DNA of 64,000 nucleotides from Catonia carolina (lineage: Eukaryota > Arthropoda > Insecta > Hemiptera > Achilidae). The position numbers and the translations under genes were made by a program. The DNA lies in the NCBI GenBank assembly GCA_035578175.1, contig JAQMRL010000008.1, positions 65,691,041-65,755,040 of the forward strand, written 5' to 3'. Positions 43,736 through 56,219 of the stretch are shown in pieces. A model generated the notes under the pieces. It saw only the letters and a program-made list of their open reading frames with translations. It did not search any database and was not told the DNA's origin. How positions within the stretch are numbered: position 1 is the stretch's first letter; each line of letters opens with the position of its first letter.

Positions 43736-44020
43736 TCCTGCCCATTTTTCAGCGAAAATTCATAAAAAATTTCCCGGAAACATAATACAGCTAACGAAAG
43801 GTTTTCTGTTCAACTTACATTCATTAAAAATTCAAAACTCTCAGAGTTGAGTTTAAGGGAATGATTTTATTTTTTGCGTGTCTTCCTTGCCCATTTTTCA
43901 GCGAAAATTTAAAGAAAATTTCCCGGAAACACTATACAGCTAACGAAAGATTTTCTGTTTAACTTGCATTCATTAAAAACTCAAAACTCTTAGAGTTTAG
44001 TTTAAGGGAATGATTATACA
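43736..44020. repeat. 149-bp-period direct duplication
   Basis: CCCATTTTTCAGCGAAAATT... to GTTTAAGGGAATGATT occurs at 43741-43875 and again at 43890-44015 with about 10% differences. Confidence 0.8.
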
Positions 44021-44924
44021 TATTTAATGTGTCTTGGACACGCAAAAGTGTTAAGTATTCATACAAATTTCTTTTAAATATTTAATTTGATATCCCTTAA
44101 TGAAAATAAAATATACCAATAATTTTTAGTTCATGACTTATCAATTTTTAGTTAAAATTTGCGGTTTCAAAAACTTAATGTATGATACTGCCTCGTATAA
44201 AAATTACCTACTTAAAAGTGATGTATCTGAAGATTAAGCTCTTTTCTTGAGGCTGACATTTAAGTAAGGTTTCTACAATAAAATGAAAAACCATAAAATA
44301 CGTGTGAATTTGAGTCTTATGCCGCAGTACCGGCTTTAACGACATTCAAAATTGCGAAGCACGTTTATTGCTTGAGCATCTGCCGATCAGTTTATTCCCT
44401 TTATGATGCCATACAATGGTTTAATATTTCATAAGGAACTATGAGTTACGATCTATATAAGGTATATGTGATCTTTCTCTGAATCGCCAATACTTCTTTT
44501 TGTGCATTCAATGACTCCATTCGGACATTTTTATTGTTCTGTTTTTAACGCTAGCGTGGTGTCGCTTTTACATTTTTTTTAACTCAGGGATCATGTTTTG
44601 AATTTTTACTCAATTTTTTTTCAAAAGAAGGTTTTTCAAATTTTAATAACATTGTACATTATTCCTTCCGTTAATATTTAAATGTCTAAAAACTTTGTTA
44701 TTACATCGAACAGTTAATTTATTAATTATTACATAATATTTTGAGATTAAATATACAAAATAGAATGGTTCTGGTTCCTGAAATCTGCCTTTAAATACTC
44801 TCGGAAAAATAAGTAACTTACCAAATATTGGTATTTTTACTTTACATCTTTTTAAACATTGGGCTGAATTTCTAGGAAGGTAAACTCCATTGAGTTCTTG
44901 AATTACAGGACTTTGGTTTAGTTC

Positions 44925-45089
44925 AATTTTTTTTAAAGTGGCATTAGCACGAAAAGTATTGGTGACTACTTTGGGTAAAGGGACGGTGGGTTTAAACTTC
45001 CAATTACTCTTCAGACCCTGGCCGGGAATCGAACCCGGGATCTCCGCTTTACAGTGTAGCACGCTAACAACTGGACCACGGAGGCGGTC
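44925..45089 (-). mobile_element. tRNA-derived SINE, well-preserved head
   Basis: Minus-strand head GACCGCCTCCGTGGTCCAG, then the B box GGTTCGATTCC and CGGCCAGGGTCTG. The tail (AGTCACCAATAC ... GCCACTTTAAA) is a diverged form of the LINE-like tail. AGTTC(T)AATTTT-like repeats lie at both ends. Confidence 0.75.
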
Positions 45090-45227
45090 AGTTCTAATTT
45101 TATATTTTATTTGAGATGGAATAGCGTCCTTTAGCAAGTTTTCGTAATAAAATTAAAGTGGAATAAACATTACCACAATGCAAATAAACTATTTTTTTTC
45201 TTTTAAATATTGTATACCAAAAGATTT

Positions 45228-45608
45228 GCCCGTAACAGACAGGTGGAGTGTCAAACTATTTACACTCAATCTGTTTGTTGCAGGGCTAAAATAAATAGTT
45301 CTGTTTCTTATCACATGGCCAGCCAATTAAATGACTGAATCATTTAAGAACAGAAGAGGTAGAGGTGCAAAAGACACTAATCAGAGTTGTCCCTCTAAAA
45401 GTAATGAATTTCATTATACAGACAGACCCTGTGGTTAATGAAGTAGAGGCGTCATTTGCAGAGTGGAAAATATGTGCTTTTCAGAAAGCCCAGCATGCTG
45501 ATAAGCGTACGTTTCCACTCAGTCAGAAAGGCGATGGTAAACCACCTCACTCCTCGTTTTACTCAGTAAAACCTCTACAACTATTCGGCTGATGACCTAA
45601 ACAACACC
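45228..45608 (+). repeat. Interspersed family A, copy 6
   Basis: Plus-strand full-length copy. CCAAA(A)GAT at both edges may be its target duplication. Confidence 0.78.
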
Positions 45609-45609
45609 C

Positions 45610-47565
45610 AAAGATATTCCACTGGGTATGAATCTTGTTTCATTTCTCATTTTTTTATAATGGATATCTTTTATTTTATTGCATACCTAGTACTGTTGAA
45701 AATTTCAAATCTAAGTTAAAAAAGTGTTACATAATATTATATTATAATATTGATAGCTTAAGATGTTTCAATATTTTATTAAAATAATATAAAAACGCAT
45801 AGACTTAGGAAGTAATGCGAAGAAACAAAAATTTCGTTCACCGGATTTCAACTGATTTTTACGTTTTTGACTCCCTGAAGCCAAATAGTGTCATTAGAGG
45901 GATGTTCGTCTGTGTGTTCTAACTGCAGCTACAACTGCTGAACTGATGATTTACCTTAAATATACAATACCTGTAAGCAACCAAAGGAGCTTGTAACCTT
46001 TTCATTCTCTATTTTCAGTATTCTCTATTTTTCAAATTCTTCGACTTGTGTACAATGTTGACTACATTTTACGTGACAATAAAGTTTATTTATTCATAAT
46101 AATTATTTAAGTTGTGAGCTGGGAGATCTAATTTTTTTTTTGATTATAGGAATTAATTTTCAAAAATAATTTAAAAGACTCAAGACTAAGTCATTTATCA
46201 TTTACTGCTAATTTACCTTTCTAGTGTACGTACTGAAGTTAAATTGTGGAAATTCAAAAAATTGAGGGTAAACTAAAGTAATGAATTCTGTAAAAAAATG
46301 CATTGTATAAGTTGAAACATAATTTCATATGCGGTAGATATATGTAAATTATTCTAACCCTATAAATGAGTTGTAGAGTGGTAACTTAATGGGACCTTTA
46401 TTATATAGGTCTAATCCCGGAAGAGTTGTTTTTCTTATGTAAATTTCAAAAATAATAAATAAATAAGTAATTTTCTTGAAGAGGACAGAAACGCAAACTC
46501 GCCTAAGTACGGTTCTAGGATCATGATTACCTTGTGAATTGTAAACTAGGATATTAAATCAAAAAGTTAACTTACAGTTAGGGTTTTGTACAATTAAAAT
46601 GTTCATTTTCTATGTACCGGAATATTGTGCCCAAGAGAATGCATTAAAGCGAAAATAGAGAAAGAGTAAAGGTCGTGGGGTATTTCAAAGATAACAATTT
46701 TAAAATTAACTTTTTGCCTTATCCACCGTTCTCTACTACAACCTCTGCAGGAGAGTTGCAGATAAAATACAATGCCATTGTGTACGAGAGTTAACACTAC
46801 AATCATCTCAGCAGGAATGCGCGGGCACTCCACTCGGTGTTTTTACATACAAAGCCTACATCTAATCCCACTGTATCCTACTTTTGTTAACCAAAATAAG
46901 ATGGAAACAATATAGATTTAAAGCCATTTTCATACGACCTTACTCCATCTTTCCTTCTATTTCTTTTTCTCATTTCTCCTTTGACACTCTCTCACTTTAT
47001 CAGTGCACTAGGCCCTTTTGCTTACCCTAGAGCGGTCCTTACGTCTACTATATTAGAATGCAAAAAGTGAAGATAAAATCAAATCTTTCTATTCTCTCTT
47101 TTTTGTTTTATGTCTTTATTCGGTTAGATGATGTGTTTTACTTGAAACAAAGCATTTTCTTTTCTTTCCTTTTAGTTTAACTACTCTTGCAAATAAAAAA
47201 CGACACATCAAAACGTATAGCTTTGTCCAGTTTTCTTCGTTTTTTATCTAGATAACCGTTGTCATTGTCTGCAATTATTTTTCAGCTGTTTTTATTCCTT
47301 TACTACAATAAATTTCTCCTTTACTTCGTATCTTAATTTGTTCTATTAAATTTATTGTGTTTTAGACGGTAATAAAAGATTTTATATTTTTTAAATGAGT
47401 TTATTGGATTTAATTTAGCTAAGTAAAATATTGATGAATTCTTGCAGAAAACCGATATTTTATAACGGAAAACTTATGTAGCCGTGGAAAATAATAAGGG
47501 TTTATTTGTAATAACTGGAAATAACGTCCGTAGAATTTTAGTCATTTTTATCTGACCGTTTTCGG
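45610..47565. other. AT-rich sequence, no gene supported
   Basis: A minus-strand frame at 46833-46603 has no recognisable domain. No repeat landmarks. Confidence 0.45.
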
Positions 47566-47571
47566 TCAGTT

Positions 47572-48691
47572 ATGCGGCTACTGTCAGGCGATTTTGCGGT
47601 AGGACGTAATGAAGCACCGAATGAATCAACAGTTCGCAGGCTCATGAAAAAGTTTTTTGAGACGGGTTCAACAGTCGACCTTAAAAGTTCTGGACGTCGT
47701 CGTTCTGGCCGAACTGAGCAGAACGTTGCGTTGGTTCGTGACAGTGTGGCTGTTAGCCCAGCAAAATCAATTTGTCGCCGTTCTCAACAATTGGGTTTAC
47801 GATGTTCTTCTGTACGGAGAATTCTTCGGTACGATCTCCAATATCACCCGTATAAAATTCAGTTGACGCAACATTTGAAAGTGGCAGACCACCAGAAGAG
47901 ACGACAGTTTTTTGACTGGGTATTGAGAAAACGGCAGGATGATGACACCTTCGCAAACAAAATCATTTTCAGTGATGAGGCGCACTTCCACTTAAACGGT
48001 TTTGTTAATAAACAGAACTGCCGTATGTGGGGTTTAGAAAACCCTCGCGTGGTTAATGAAAGGGAAATGTATGCACAGCGAGTGACAGTTTGGTGCGGCT
48101 TTTGGTCGGGTGGTGTCATCGGCCCTTACTTTTTTGAAAATCAAGAAGGACAAGCCGTGACAGTAAATGGAGACCGATACCGTACGATGATTAGGGAGTT
48201 TTTGTGGCGTCATTTGGATGGAATGGACATTGACGAGTTGTGGTTTCAGCAGGATGGTGCCACCTGTCACGCTGCACGAGAAACAATGTTGTTGCTCCGT
48301 GAACGGTTCCAGGATCGTATCATTTCTCGTAATTCCGAACATCAATGGCCACCAAGGTCGTGTGACTTGACGCCTTGTGACTTTCATCTTTGGGGTCATC
48401 TGAAGTCATTGGTGTATGCCAATAAACCCCGAAACATCAATGACTTGAAGCAGGAAATTCGACGTGTTACCGGGCAAATGGAAGTCGAAACTTGTGGTAA
48501 TATCCAATTTCATGGACAGAGTTGATGCGTGCCAGCGCAGTAGAGGAGGACACATGCATGACATCATTTTTCATACATGAAATCGGAAGGTAAGAAGAAC
48601 TTGTTGATGTATTTATTTTCAGTTTTTCAATAAAATAAATCTCTTAATTTGATATATCAAAACCGGCGCTCTTTTTGAATCACCCTATATA
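47572..48691 (+). pseudogene. Mariner-like (DD41D-spaced) transposase, N-truncated and frameshifted
   Basis: A 317-codon frame from ATG 47572 carries a helix-turn-helix region (N-E-S-T-V-R-R-L-M, residues ~18-26; R-S-Q-Q-L-G-L near 70). The DDE/D catalytic core is F-S-D-E-A-H-F-H-L, W-F-Q-Q-D-G-A-T-C-H and D-L-T-P-C-D-F-H-L-W. Counting from the second Asp to the Asp of P-C-D gives 41 intervening residues. A one-base shift near 48500 moves the true C-terminus (V-D-A-C-Q-R-S-R-G-G-H-M, ending TGA 48578-48580) into another frame. The N-terminus lacks the usual first ~20 residues. A probable 3' terminal repeat (GAGCGCCGGTTTTGATAT, reverse strand, ending AGGGTGATTC) lies at 48650-48691. I found no matching 5' repeat. 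Confidence 0.82.
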
Positions 48692-51600
48692 TATAAATAA
48701 ACTGATTAATTGAATAATAACTAGACATAAAATTTATAAAGTCCCAAACATCTTTCGTTCGAATTCCTTCGCTTCAAGTACCCCCATTCACTGAGATATA
48801 GGCACTCATATTGAATGTTTTACAGTGAGTAAAGAATAATCCCAGTCAAAAAAAAACATTTTATGTAATATATTTTAAATAAGAAAACAAAACTTTAAAT
48901 AAATATGAAGTCATCAATAAGTTTATCTTACAAATTGAATTTGGAAGATCGATTTCTGTTCCGTACTCCGTAATAAGTGAATGAACCAAGAATAGTATAG
49001 CATACATGTTTAGTTCTGAATGTGGTTGATAAATTGTTAAGTGTCAGTGAAGATATAACGAAGCCTTTCAGTGAAGTGTTCAGTGGAATTCGTAATGAAA
49101 TGCTTGGTTGACTGACAACGATGACTCTTGGAGAATTCAATAAGGAAGGAAGTACGGTAGATGGAACTTGAACACAGAGGAGAGAAATAGTAGTCGAAGA
49201 ATAGGTGGAGGAGATGAAAGCAGTCGGCGAAAGAGAAGATGAAGAAGAAGGAGATGGTGGAAAGATAAGGAGAGAATATTGTTCGTCTTTAGTCCGTCCG
49301 TCTCGTCGTCTTCGCCGTCTTAGCCCTTTTACTCCCACTGATTGCATCATGGGAAAACCTTTAAACCTTTATAAGGTCTACGATGAGGTTTAAGGGTCCA
49401 GACCGTACAACCAAAAGTCCTTTCCTTTGTCCTAACAATTATGAAATTTACCACTCCTAAATCCTCTTTACCCCGCTTCTATAAGTACCCTTTTCCTATT
49501 AAATTCTCTTCTACACATATTAAACTGTTAAAACAATCCCACCTATATCCTTCTAGTTCACTTACTTCATATTTTATAACTTTAATTACGTAACGACATA
49601 AATTTCCTGAGCCAATAAATTACAAAAATAATATGTTTCATTATGATATAAATTGTATTTAATCTGAAAAATGAATCATTGTAACATTTTTATTGTTAAT
49701 CATATAGAATGATAGTACATATTAACCATCAAAAAATTGTTCATAGAATTTAATTATCATTAATTTTTTTTGTCGTTAGCGGAGCAATAATAATGAGCAA
49801 TATACTTCTCTCTAAGGTCCGTTTAACCAAATTTTTACATAGTATTTTTTAGGTTTTTGTTATATTTTGACCTCCATAAGAAGTAAACAAATTTGATTTT
49901 TGGTTAGAACATTTTTTTGTATAATTATCGTTTCATTTTTCCGATAATCAGTTTCAATATTGTTTTCTTAAAAAGAAAACAAATATTTTTCTCTGTTGAT
50001 TGTTGTTTATTTATATTTACTTATTTTAATATGCAACACTGAACTTACATAAACATTTTCCAATTGAAATCAAATTCAGTTCACGTAAATATGATTTTGG
50101 CTCCAAATTTATGTAGTCAAAGGTTTTAAATTTTGAACTGATCACATGTTTTTTTAGATAAACAAATAAATATTTATTCTTTATAGAACTTAAAAGAGAA
50201 TCGAAGAAAATTTTGAATGTAGGTCAAAATATTCGATCAAAATTACATACATACTTTACAAAGAAGTTAAATTACATTACTATGCATGAAGTTGACAAGA
50301 CATTGCAAATTCTATGTTTCTGCACTCAAAACATATTATTTTTTGTGTATATGTATACACACATATATAACTTATGTAATATAAATTGCGCGCGCACAAA
50401 CCCATATGTGCTAACGTTATTTCTTTACCCGTGATATTTCTTTATAAACAACGTCATGCAGCTCGAAGAGAAGAGCTGTTTTACCTCCCCGAAGTAAAAG
50501 AGCGTTTATATGAAATTCAATCTAAACTTTTGCAAGAAAACAGCAATAATAGCCCTAAGCACGCGTTCTACTTCTTCCTCCATCACTCTCTCTAAAGCTA
50601 ACGTCTTAGTCTAGCTTCTTCTTAACGGGGTACGCTATGAAAAGGGGTACACATATGACTTCTAGACTTATCACTAATGACAGTACACTTATCTTGTGTT
50701 ATAGGCGTTCAACAGATTTACGTTCTTATGTACAATATTGCTTCCAATCTAAATCTATGTTAAAAATATTTTTTAACCATAAAAGATTTTATCTTAACCC
50801 ATCAAACAAATATATTTAGTTACTTTTCAGTTAGAATTTTAACATGGAATTCAATTTTTAAAGCTGTCATCTAAAATGTTTTATTCAGTGGTATTTTATC
50901 TTGTTTCATATTGACAAATTGTTGAATAGCGATTACAATTTATTTTAGTCATAATATTTCTTTATAAAAGTAAAATACTTACGAACCGTTTTTGCTCAAT
51001 TAACACAACTTTGTTTTCCATAGACATTGAATCATGGTATTTTGATTTACTATATCTTTTACAAATGAAATCATACCTTAGATTTTGATGACAGTTATTT
51101 ATTCAGCTAATAAAATTCTAAAAATCGTTACGTAACATGTTAGAAAATACTATTATGAAGTGATGTAAATTCTAACTCAACGTAAAAAAACGTAAGAAGC
51201 TGTCTTACATAAAAACATAAACAATTAGAACTCGTGCATTTTGCTAAGAGCCGTGGAACAGACATGCTCACTAGCAGCTGAACGTTCCGTTTCTCGTCTT
51301 TCCCATCACGTATAGTCACGTAGGCATACGTAAACAATCCTGTGCTGAATCATGCACAACATCAGTGTTTACAAAACCCCTTGATTGTTTCCAAAGTCGA
51401 ATGACTGATGCCCATTATGCCATTTTAGTAATAGCGTTGGTATTTTAAACTATATTTTTAGTTACCCGTGGTGGCTTACTAAAGCATATTGCAAGTATAC
51501 TTTGTGCACAATTTTAAACTGTAATTATTGGTTCAACGTTTGTAATACGTTTCTTCGGATGTGATACGAGTTTCGTCGAATAGTGTGTTTATTTATATTT

Positions 51601-51955
51601 ATATTTGCAAAATAATACGTTCATTAGTCACTATAAATGTGTATAATTATTACAATACTATGTTATACTTCAGGTACAATAATACAAAAATGTAGCTAAT
51701 ATAGAATTAGAATTATAAAAATACTACTAAGTTCCGCGTAACCAATAAATCATAAGTAATGCATAAGATCTAGTTTAGCACGAGCCATACTGTACTGCAT
51801 TCAGCAGTGTGACTCGCAATGTCTGTTTCACAGCTCTCAGCAAAACGCATAAGCTATCACATATATTAATAAAACAGTTTGAAAATGTTTTTTAAACGTT
51901 TTACCTTTCATTAATAATGCTATAATTTAAAAACTAATATAAATAATTTTTCAGT
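48692..51955. other. AT-rich sequence with a purine-rich tract
   Basis: 49140-49345 is strikingly GA-rich on the + strand (GAAGAAGAAGGAGATGGTGG). The Ser/Arg-rich antisense frame across it is a composition effect. A short frame at 50440-50550 (R-E-E-L-F-Y-L-P-E-V-K-E-R-L) reads like protein but has no supporting signals. Confidence 0.45.
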
Positions 51956-51959
51956 AAGG

Positions 51960-52110
51960 CTGTTCCTATAGTGCAGTGGTTAGCGTGCCAGACTGAAAGG
52001 GAAAACTCTCGGTTTCGACTTTCGACTAGGGTCGATAGCTCAAAGTATTCGTTAATGACGAAAGTACTGATGTGACTTAAGTTAACCTATCGATAAGATT
52101 CATTTTAAAG
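51960..52110 (+). mobile_element. tRNA-derived SINE, diverged copy
   Basis: Head CCTATAGTGCAGTGGTTAGCG, then a decayed B box (GGTTTCGACTTTC), with the tail ATTCGTTAATGACG ... GATGTGACTTAAG. Matches the family plan. Confidence 0.65.
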
Positions 52111-52154
52111 GTCTTTTCTGTTTTTAATAGACTATTTTGTCTTTATTAGTAGAC

Positions 52155-52327
52155 ATTTTTTGTTATGCTTTTTATAAGTTGCATCCGCATCTTGGTTAGT
52201 AGCGACTATTTTAGGTTAAAGAACGTTGGGTTTAAATTATTGTAATAATTTTCCAGACTCTTATCAGAAATCAAACTCGGAACCTTTGTTTTGCACCGTA
52301 TTACGCTAACCAATGGGCCACAAAGGG
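52155..52327 (-). mobile_element. tRNA-derived SINE, diverged copy, opposite strand
   Basis: Minus strand: GTGGCCCATTGGTTAGCG head, GAGTTTGATTTC B-box remnant, and tail AAATAGTCGCTACTAACC ... GATGCGGATGCAACTTATAAAA. The tail is well preserved. Confidence 0.68.
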
Positions 52328-52597
52328 GATATTCATAATTTTTATTTTGCTTTATTTAATACATTTTATTTTGTTAACATAAAAAAGATGTCTTTCAATA
52401 AGAAGCGTTTTTGCAATTTTCAATTGGCTTACATGGAGATTATTTGCAGATTGTATACTCAATAATTGTGATTTAACTGTAAATAATTAACCTTCACTGG
52501 CTATTATCGTTAGTTGGAAAATAAGTTAGAAATTGAATCTGCAAGGACTACTTGTTCCTACTTGTAAATAGCGATTTGTTTTGTTAATATTTAGTTC

Positions 52598-52985
52598 TAC
52601 CCATAACAGACAGATGGAGTTTCAAATTATTTTACTCAATCTGTTCGTTGCAGGGCTAAAATAAATAGTTCTGTTTCTTAGCACATGGTCAGCCATAAAT
52701 GCCTGAATCATTCAAGAACAGAAGAGGTAGAGGTGTAAAAGATACTAATCAGAGTTATCTCCTTTGAAAGTAATGAATTTTATTATACAACCAGACCCTG
52801 TAGTGAATGAAGTAAAGGTGTCATTTGCAAAGTGGAAAACATGTGCTTTTCAGAGGGCCCAGCATGCTGATAAGCGTACGTTTCCATTCAGTGAGGAAGG
52901 TAATTATAAACCACCTCACTCTTCGCTTTACTTAGTAAAACCTCTTCAGGTTCAAACCAGCCTTTTGGCTGATAAACAACAATAT
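52598..52985 (+). repeat. Interspersed family A, copy 7
   Basis: Plus-strand copy. AATATTTA at both edges is a likely 8-bp target duplication. Confidence 0.78.
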
Positions 52986-52989
52986 TTAT

Positions 52990-54785
52990 TTAATCTTTGA
53001 CGAGGAAACCCATTTTATCTACTTATATTCTGATTACCGTTGTAAAGAAAAGTTTTATCCACTAAGTACTCAAGTACTTGTACATATAAATTCATTATTA
53101 CTGGGCTAAGTATAAACTTAAATAGATTTTAGTCAGACGATCAGAGCAAAATATGAACAAATTAACTGTGTTGTTAGTGTAAGGGTCAACATAACTGATC
53201 TTTTATCAGGGTTTTCGGGTTCAATTCCCAGTCAAGTCTTGCACATTTCATCTCTCTTTTTAGCTGTCACTCCTCATTAGTCTCTCTGTAATAGGTTAAC
53301 TTGGGAAACTTTAAGCATTAATGTTTTTATTGATTGTTTTACATAGGAATCATGTACGACTGTAACAACACGGCCAATTGCTTGAAGTAGAACTAAAATA
53401 AACATAAATAATGTATTTGTTCAATTATAATATTATTTTTGAACTGAAATGTTAACAGAACATGTGTATGATTACATGTTTATAATACAATTTACTATGT
53501 TTTTCACACTTTAAATACGACCGAGCCATGGCGTTTTTTAATTTATAAAAAGTTGTCAAACCATTACAACATCATTTGATAATAATTACAATATTTTAAA
53601 TAAATATTTGTTTTGGTTTTTACACAAATATAGTATAAAATAAAATAACAGAGACAAGCTACTGTGACTGAAAAACAAAATTGTCCTCTTTTTCACTTTA
53701 TTTAAAAAAGTAAATATGATGACATTTCACAAACATGTGTCAGTTCTGTCAGTTAAAATGAATGATTTTAAAATGAATTACAACATGTTAGAAACAAATT
53801 TGAAATTTATTTAAATCTGAATATGCTAAATGAGAGTTGATTAATGCTGTCTTCTAAATACATATTAATTTTTGTATTTTTTTTTATCGATTCCAAAACC
53901 GTTTAGATTTATTTGGTTGTTGTGTAGTCAGAGACTTCAGTACTAAGCTTTATAAATTAAGTTTAACACAAGTGTCAATCATTCGCTTCTTTATTTAGAC
54001 TGATTTTGGCATGGTTATTATAAGCTCACAGAGGAAGGCATTTTGGTATACCTTATTATTATAAAATATTTTAGACAGGTACTGTGTAAATTTTACGCAT
54101 ACGAGAGGTATAAAAATACCTTACAAGTCACATTGTGGAGCCCCTAGAAGTGCTTCCCCCACTCTATGTCAAATTTGCTGCTGCAAGGAATAGATTATTT
54201 TGAAAAGATTTGTGAATTTCTGTTTATTACAAATAATTATATGCGTAAGTTAAATTGTACGCAATTGTAGCCTTCTTTGAGAGTTCGGTGGTAAGTAACA
54301 TTTACGCATAAGTACCTAAATGCAAGTACTTTTACTATGTCATTATCGAATATGTATCATTGTATTAAAAGCTAAATCTGACCTAATAGGCCTTAAAAGC
54401 TAAACATTTATCACAGAATTATATTCTAAAACGTTACAGTTTTCAGTTCCTTGAACTGAAAGAACTATTAATAAAAAATGTATAATTATATAAAAAAATT
54501 GAAGCTCGTTTGGATCTACAGATTCATCTGTGGCTTACGACGTACAACAGCAATATTAAGATATTTCAATGCTTACAAAATGAGATTGTCCAAAGTACTA
54601 TCAACGCCTTTTGGTTTCTTTTAGAAACAGGGATCCTTATGAACAACTAACTGTTTCATCAGTAAAAAATAAAATTCAAATTTTCAACCTTCTGGCACTA
54701 AATATTTGTTTAAAACTGTGATGATGTGAGATGACTTAAACTCAATCATATGCTGAATTGAAATTTGAGAAAATAATTTTACATT
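52990..54785. other. AT-rich sequence; one possible SINE remnant
   Basis: 53180-53300 has GTTGTTAGTGTAAGGGTCAA and GGGTTCAATTCCCAGTC, a tRNA-like A/B-box pair with a different tail. Otherwise nothing. Confidence 0.45.
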
Positions 54786-54788
54786 TTT

Positions 54789-54915
54789 TTTTAACTTCGA
54801 TTCTTTATTTAGAAACTACACAATACAGTAAAACCATCCAAAAGCGTAACAAAATTTTGAATAAACAAATGACGTAAAAAATAAACAGAAAAGATTTTTT
54901 ATAAAGAATACATCC
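54789..54915 (-). repeat. LINE-type 3' end, copy b
   Basis: Inverted sister of 17455-17592. On the minus strand it ends TTCTAAATAAAGAATCGAAG followed by an A-run. Confidence 0.55.
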
Positions 54916-54919
54916 CAGT

Positions 54920-55380
54920 GGGTATTTCAAAATTTGAACAGTAAAAAGAAATTAAGCAAAAATAGAAAACAAACGCAGGAAACTCAAATAATGTACACAT
55001 AACATGAACAACAAAGAATACAAAGTACTTAAAATAAGAATAAGCGTAGAAAGTAACACAATAAAAAATAATATAAGTAATGTACGATAAACAAAATAAA
55101 ATAAGAAACGAAAAATACTTAGGGTACGTGAGTAATAAAGATCTGAATAACACATAATAAATTATAATTACAAAAGTGAAATGTTAAAGTTATTAAATCT
55201 GTAAAAAAATATGGATATCTTTTAAGCATTATCAAAAATAAAAATAATTGTAAAATAAGTACAAAAAATAATTGTTGTAAATGATATTGAAGGAGTGTCG
55301 CTGGATGCCCTCGTCACAAAAGTAGTTTTGTTACTAGTTCATTAACTAAAAGTGCAGAGCTGGTTGTAATAATAGTTATA
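54920..55380. other. AT-rich sequence, nothing recognised
   Basis: Hydrophobic minus-strand frames near 55150-54900 are composition artefacts. Confidence 0.5.
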
Positions 55381-55386
55381 AATTGT

Positions 55387-56218
55387 AAAAAATCTGGTGT
55401 GAAATACTCACACAACTTTCTCTTGCTAGTCCATATAATTAACAATGTAACCTAACAACAATAGTAATAAAAGATAAAAAATAAACAAAAACCTAACCTC
55501 AATAAACATAATCAAATTGTAATCATGAGTGAATGATGCAAAATGAAAATCGACCTCAGTTTGGCTTAAAAATATGGAAAATCACTCTTTCACGTTAAAC
55601 TAAGCTCTATAGAGAAAAATGTTAAATAAAAGTTGTAGATCTTCCAATTTTCTATAAATTTGATTGTACACTATTGTCGCAAAATTGTAGGATTTTAAAT
55701 TCTCAGCAACTTTTATTATACACATTTTTGTGTATAAAAATGTATATTAAAGCCGCAATCTTTAAAACAATTTTGCTAACGAGAAAACAGCCTTTCCAAG
55801 AATTTCAGCAAACATGGTGCCTACCCTATCTTGTAGAGCATACAATTTAGTAAATGAGGTGATTTAAAAAAAAATCGTGGTAGCAATTTTTGAGAAAATC
55901 GCAAAAAGTGAAAAATGACACAAATAAACCACTAGGCCTACTTTCGGTTGACCGATTTTGATGAAAATGTTCGTGTTGGGTCTGGTAATAGTATCTAACT
56001 TAAGTTTTAAGTTTCAAGTTTGTACGATGTCCCGTTATTGAGATATTCTGTTCGCACACACACGCACACACACAGACCAATCGCTAAAAACATGTTTGTG
56101 GGTTCAGAGGTTCTGAAAACGTGTAGATCTGGTGAAAACTCAATTTTGAAGAATCGACATGAAAACAATACTTTCCTTCCTAAGTGTTCATATAGGCGAG
56201 AGAAAGTAAAAATTGTAG
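55387..56218. repeat. Interspersed family B, copy 2
   Basis: Same block order as copies 1 and 3, including a (CA)n stretch at 56056-56078. AAATTGTA flanks both sides and may be an 8-bp duplication. Confidence 0.72.
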
Positions 56219-56219
56219 C

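Noticed and set aside
48928..49350. 140-codon Ser/Arg-rich minus-strand frame
   Set aside because: Produced by a GA-rich tract on the other strand. Low complexity, no domain.
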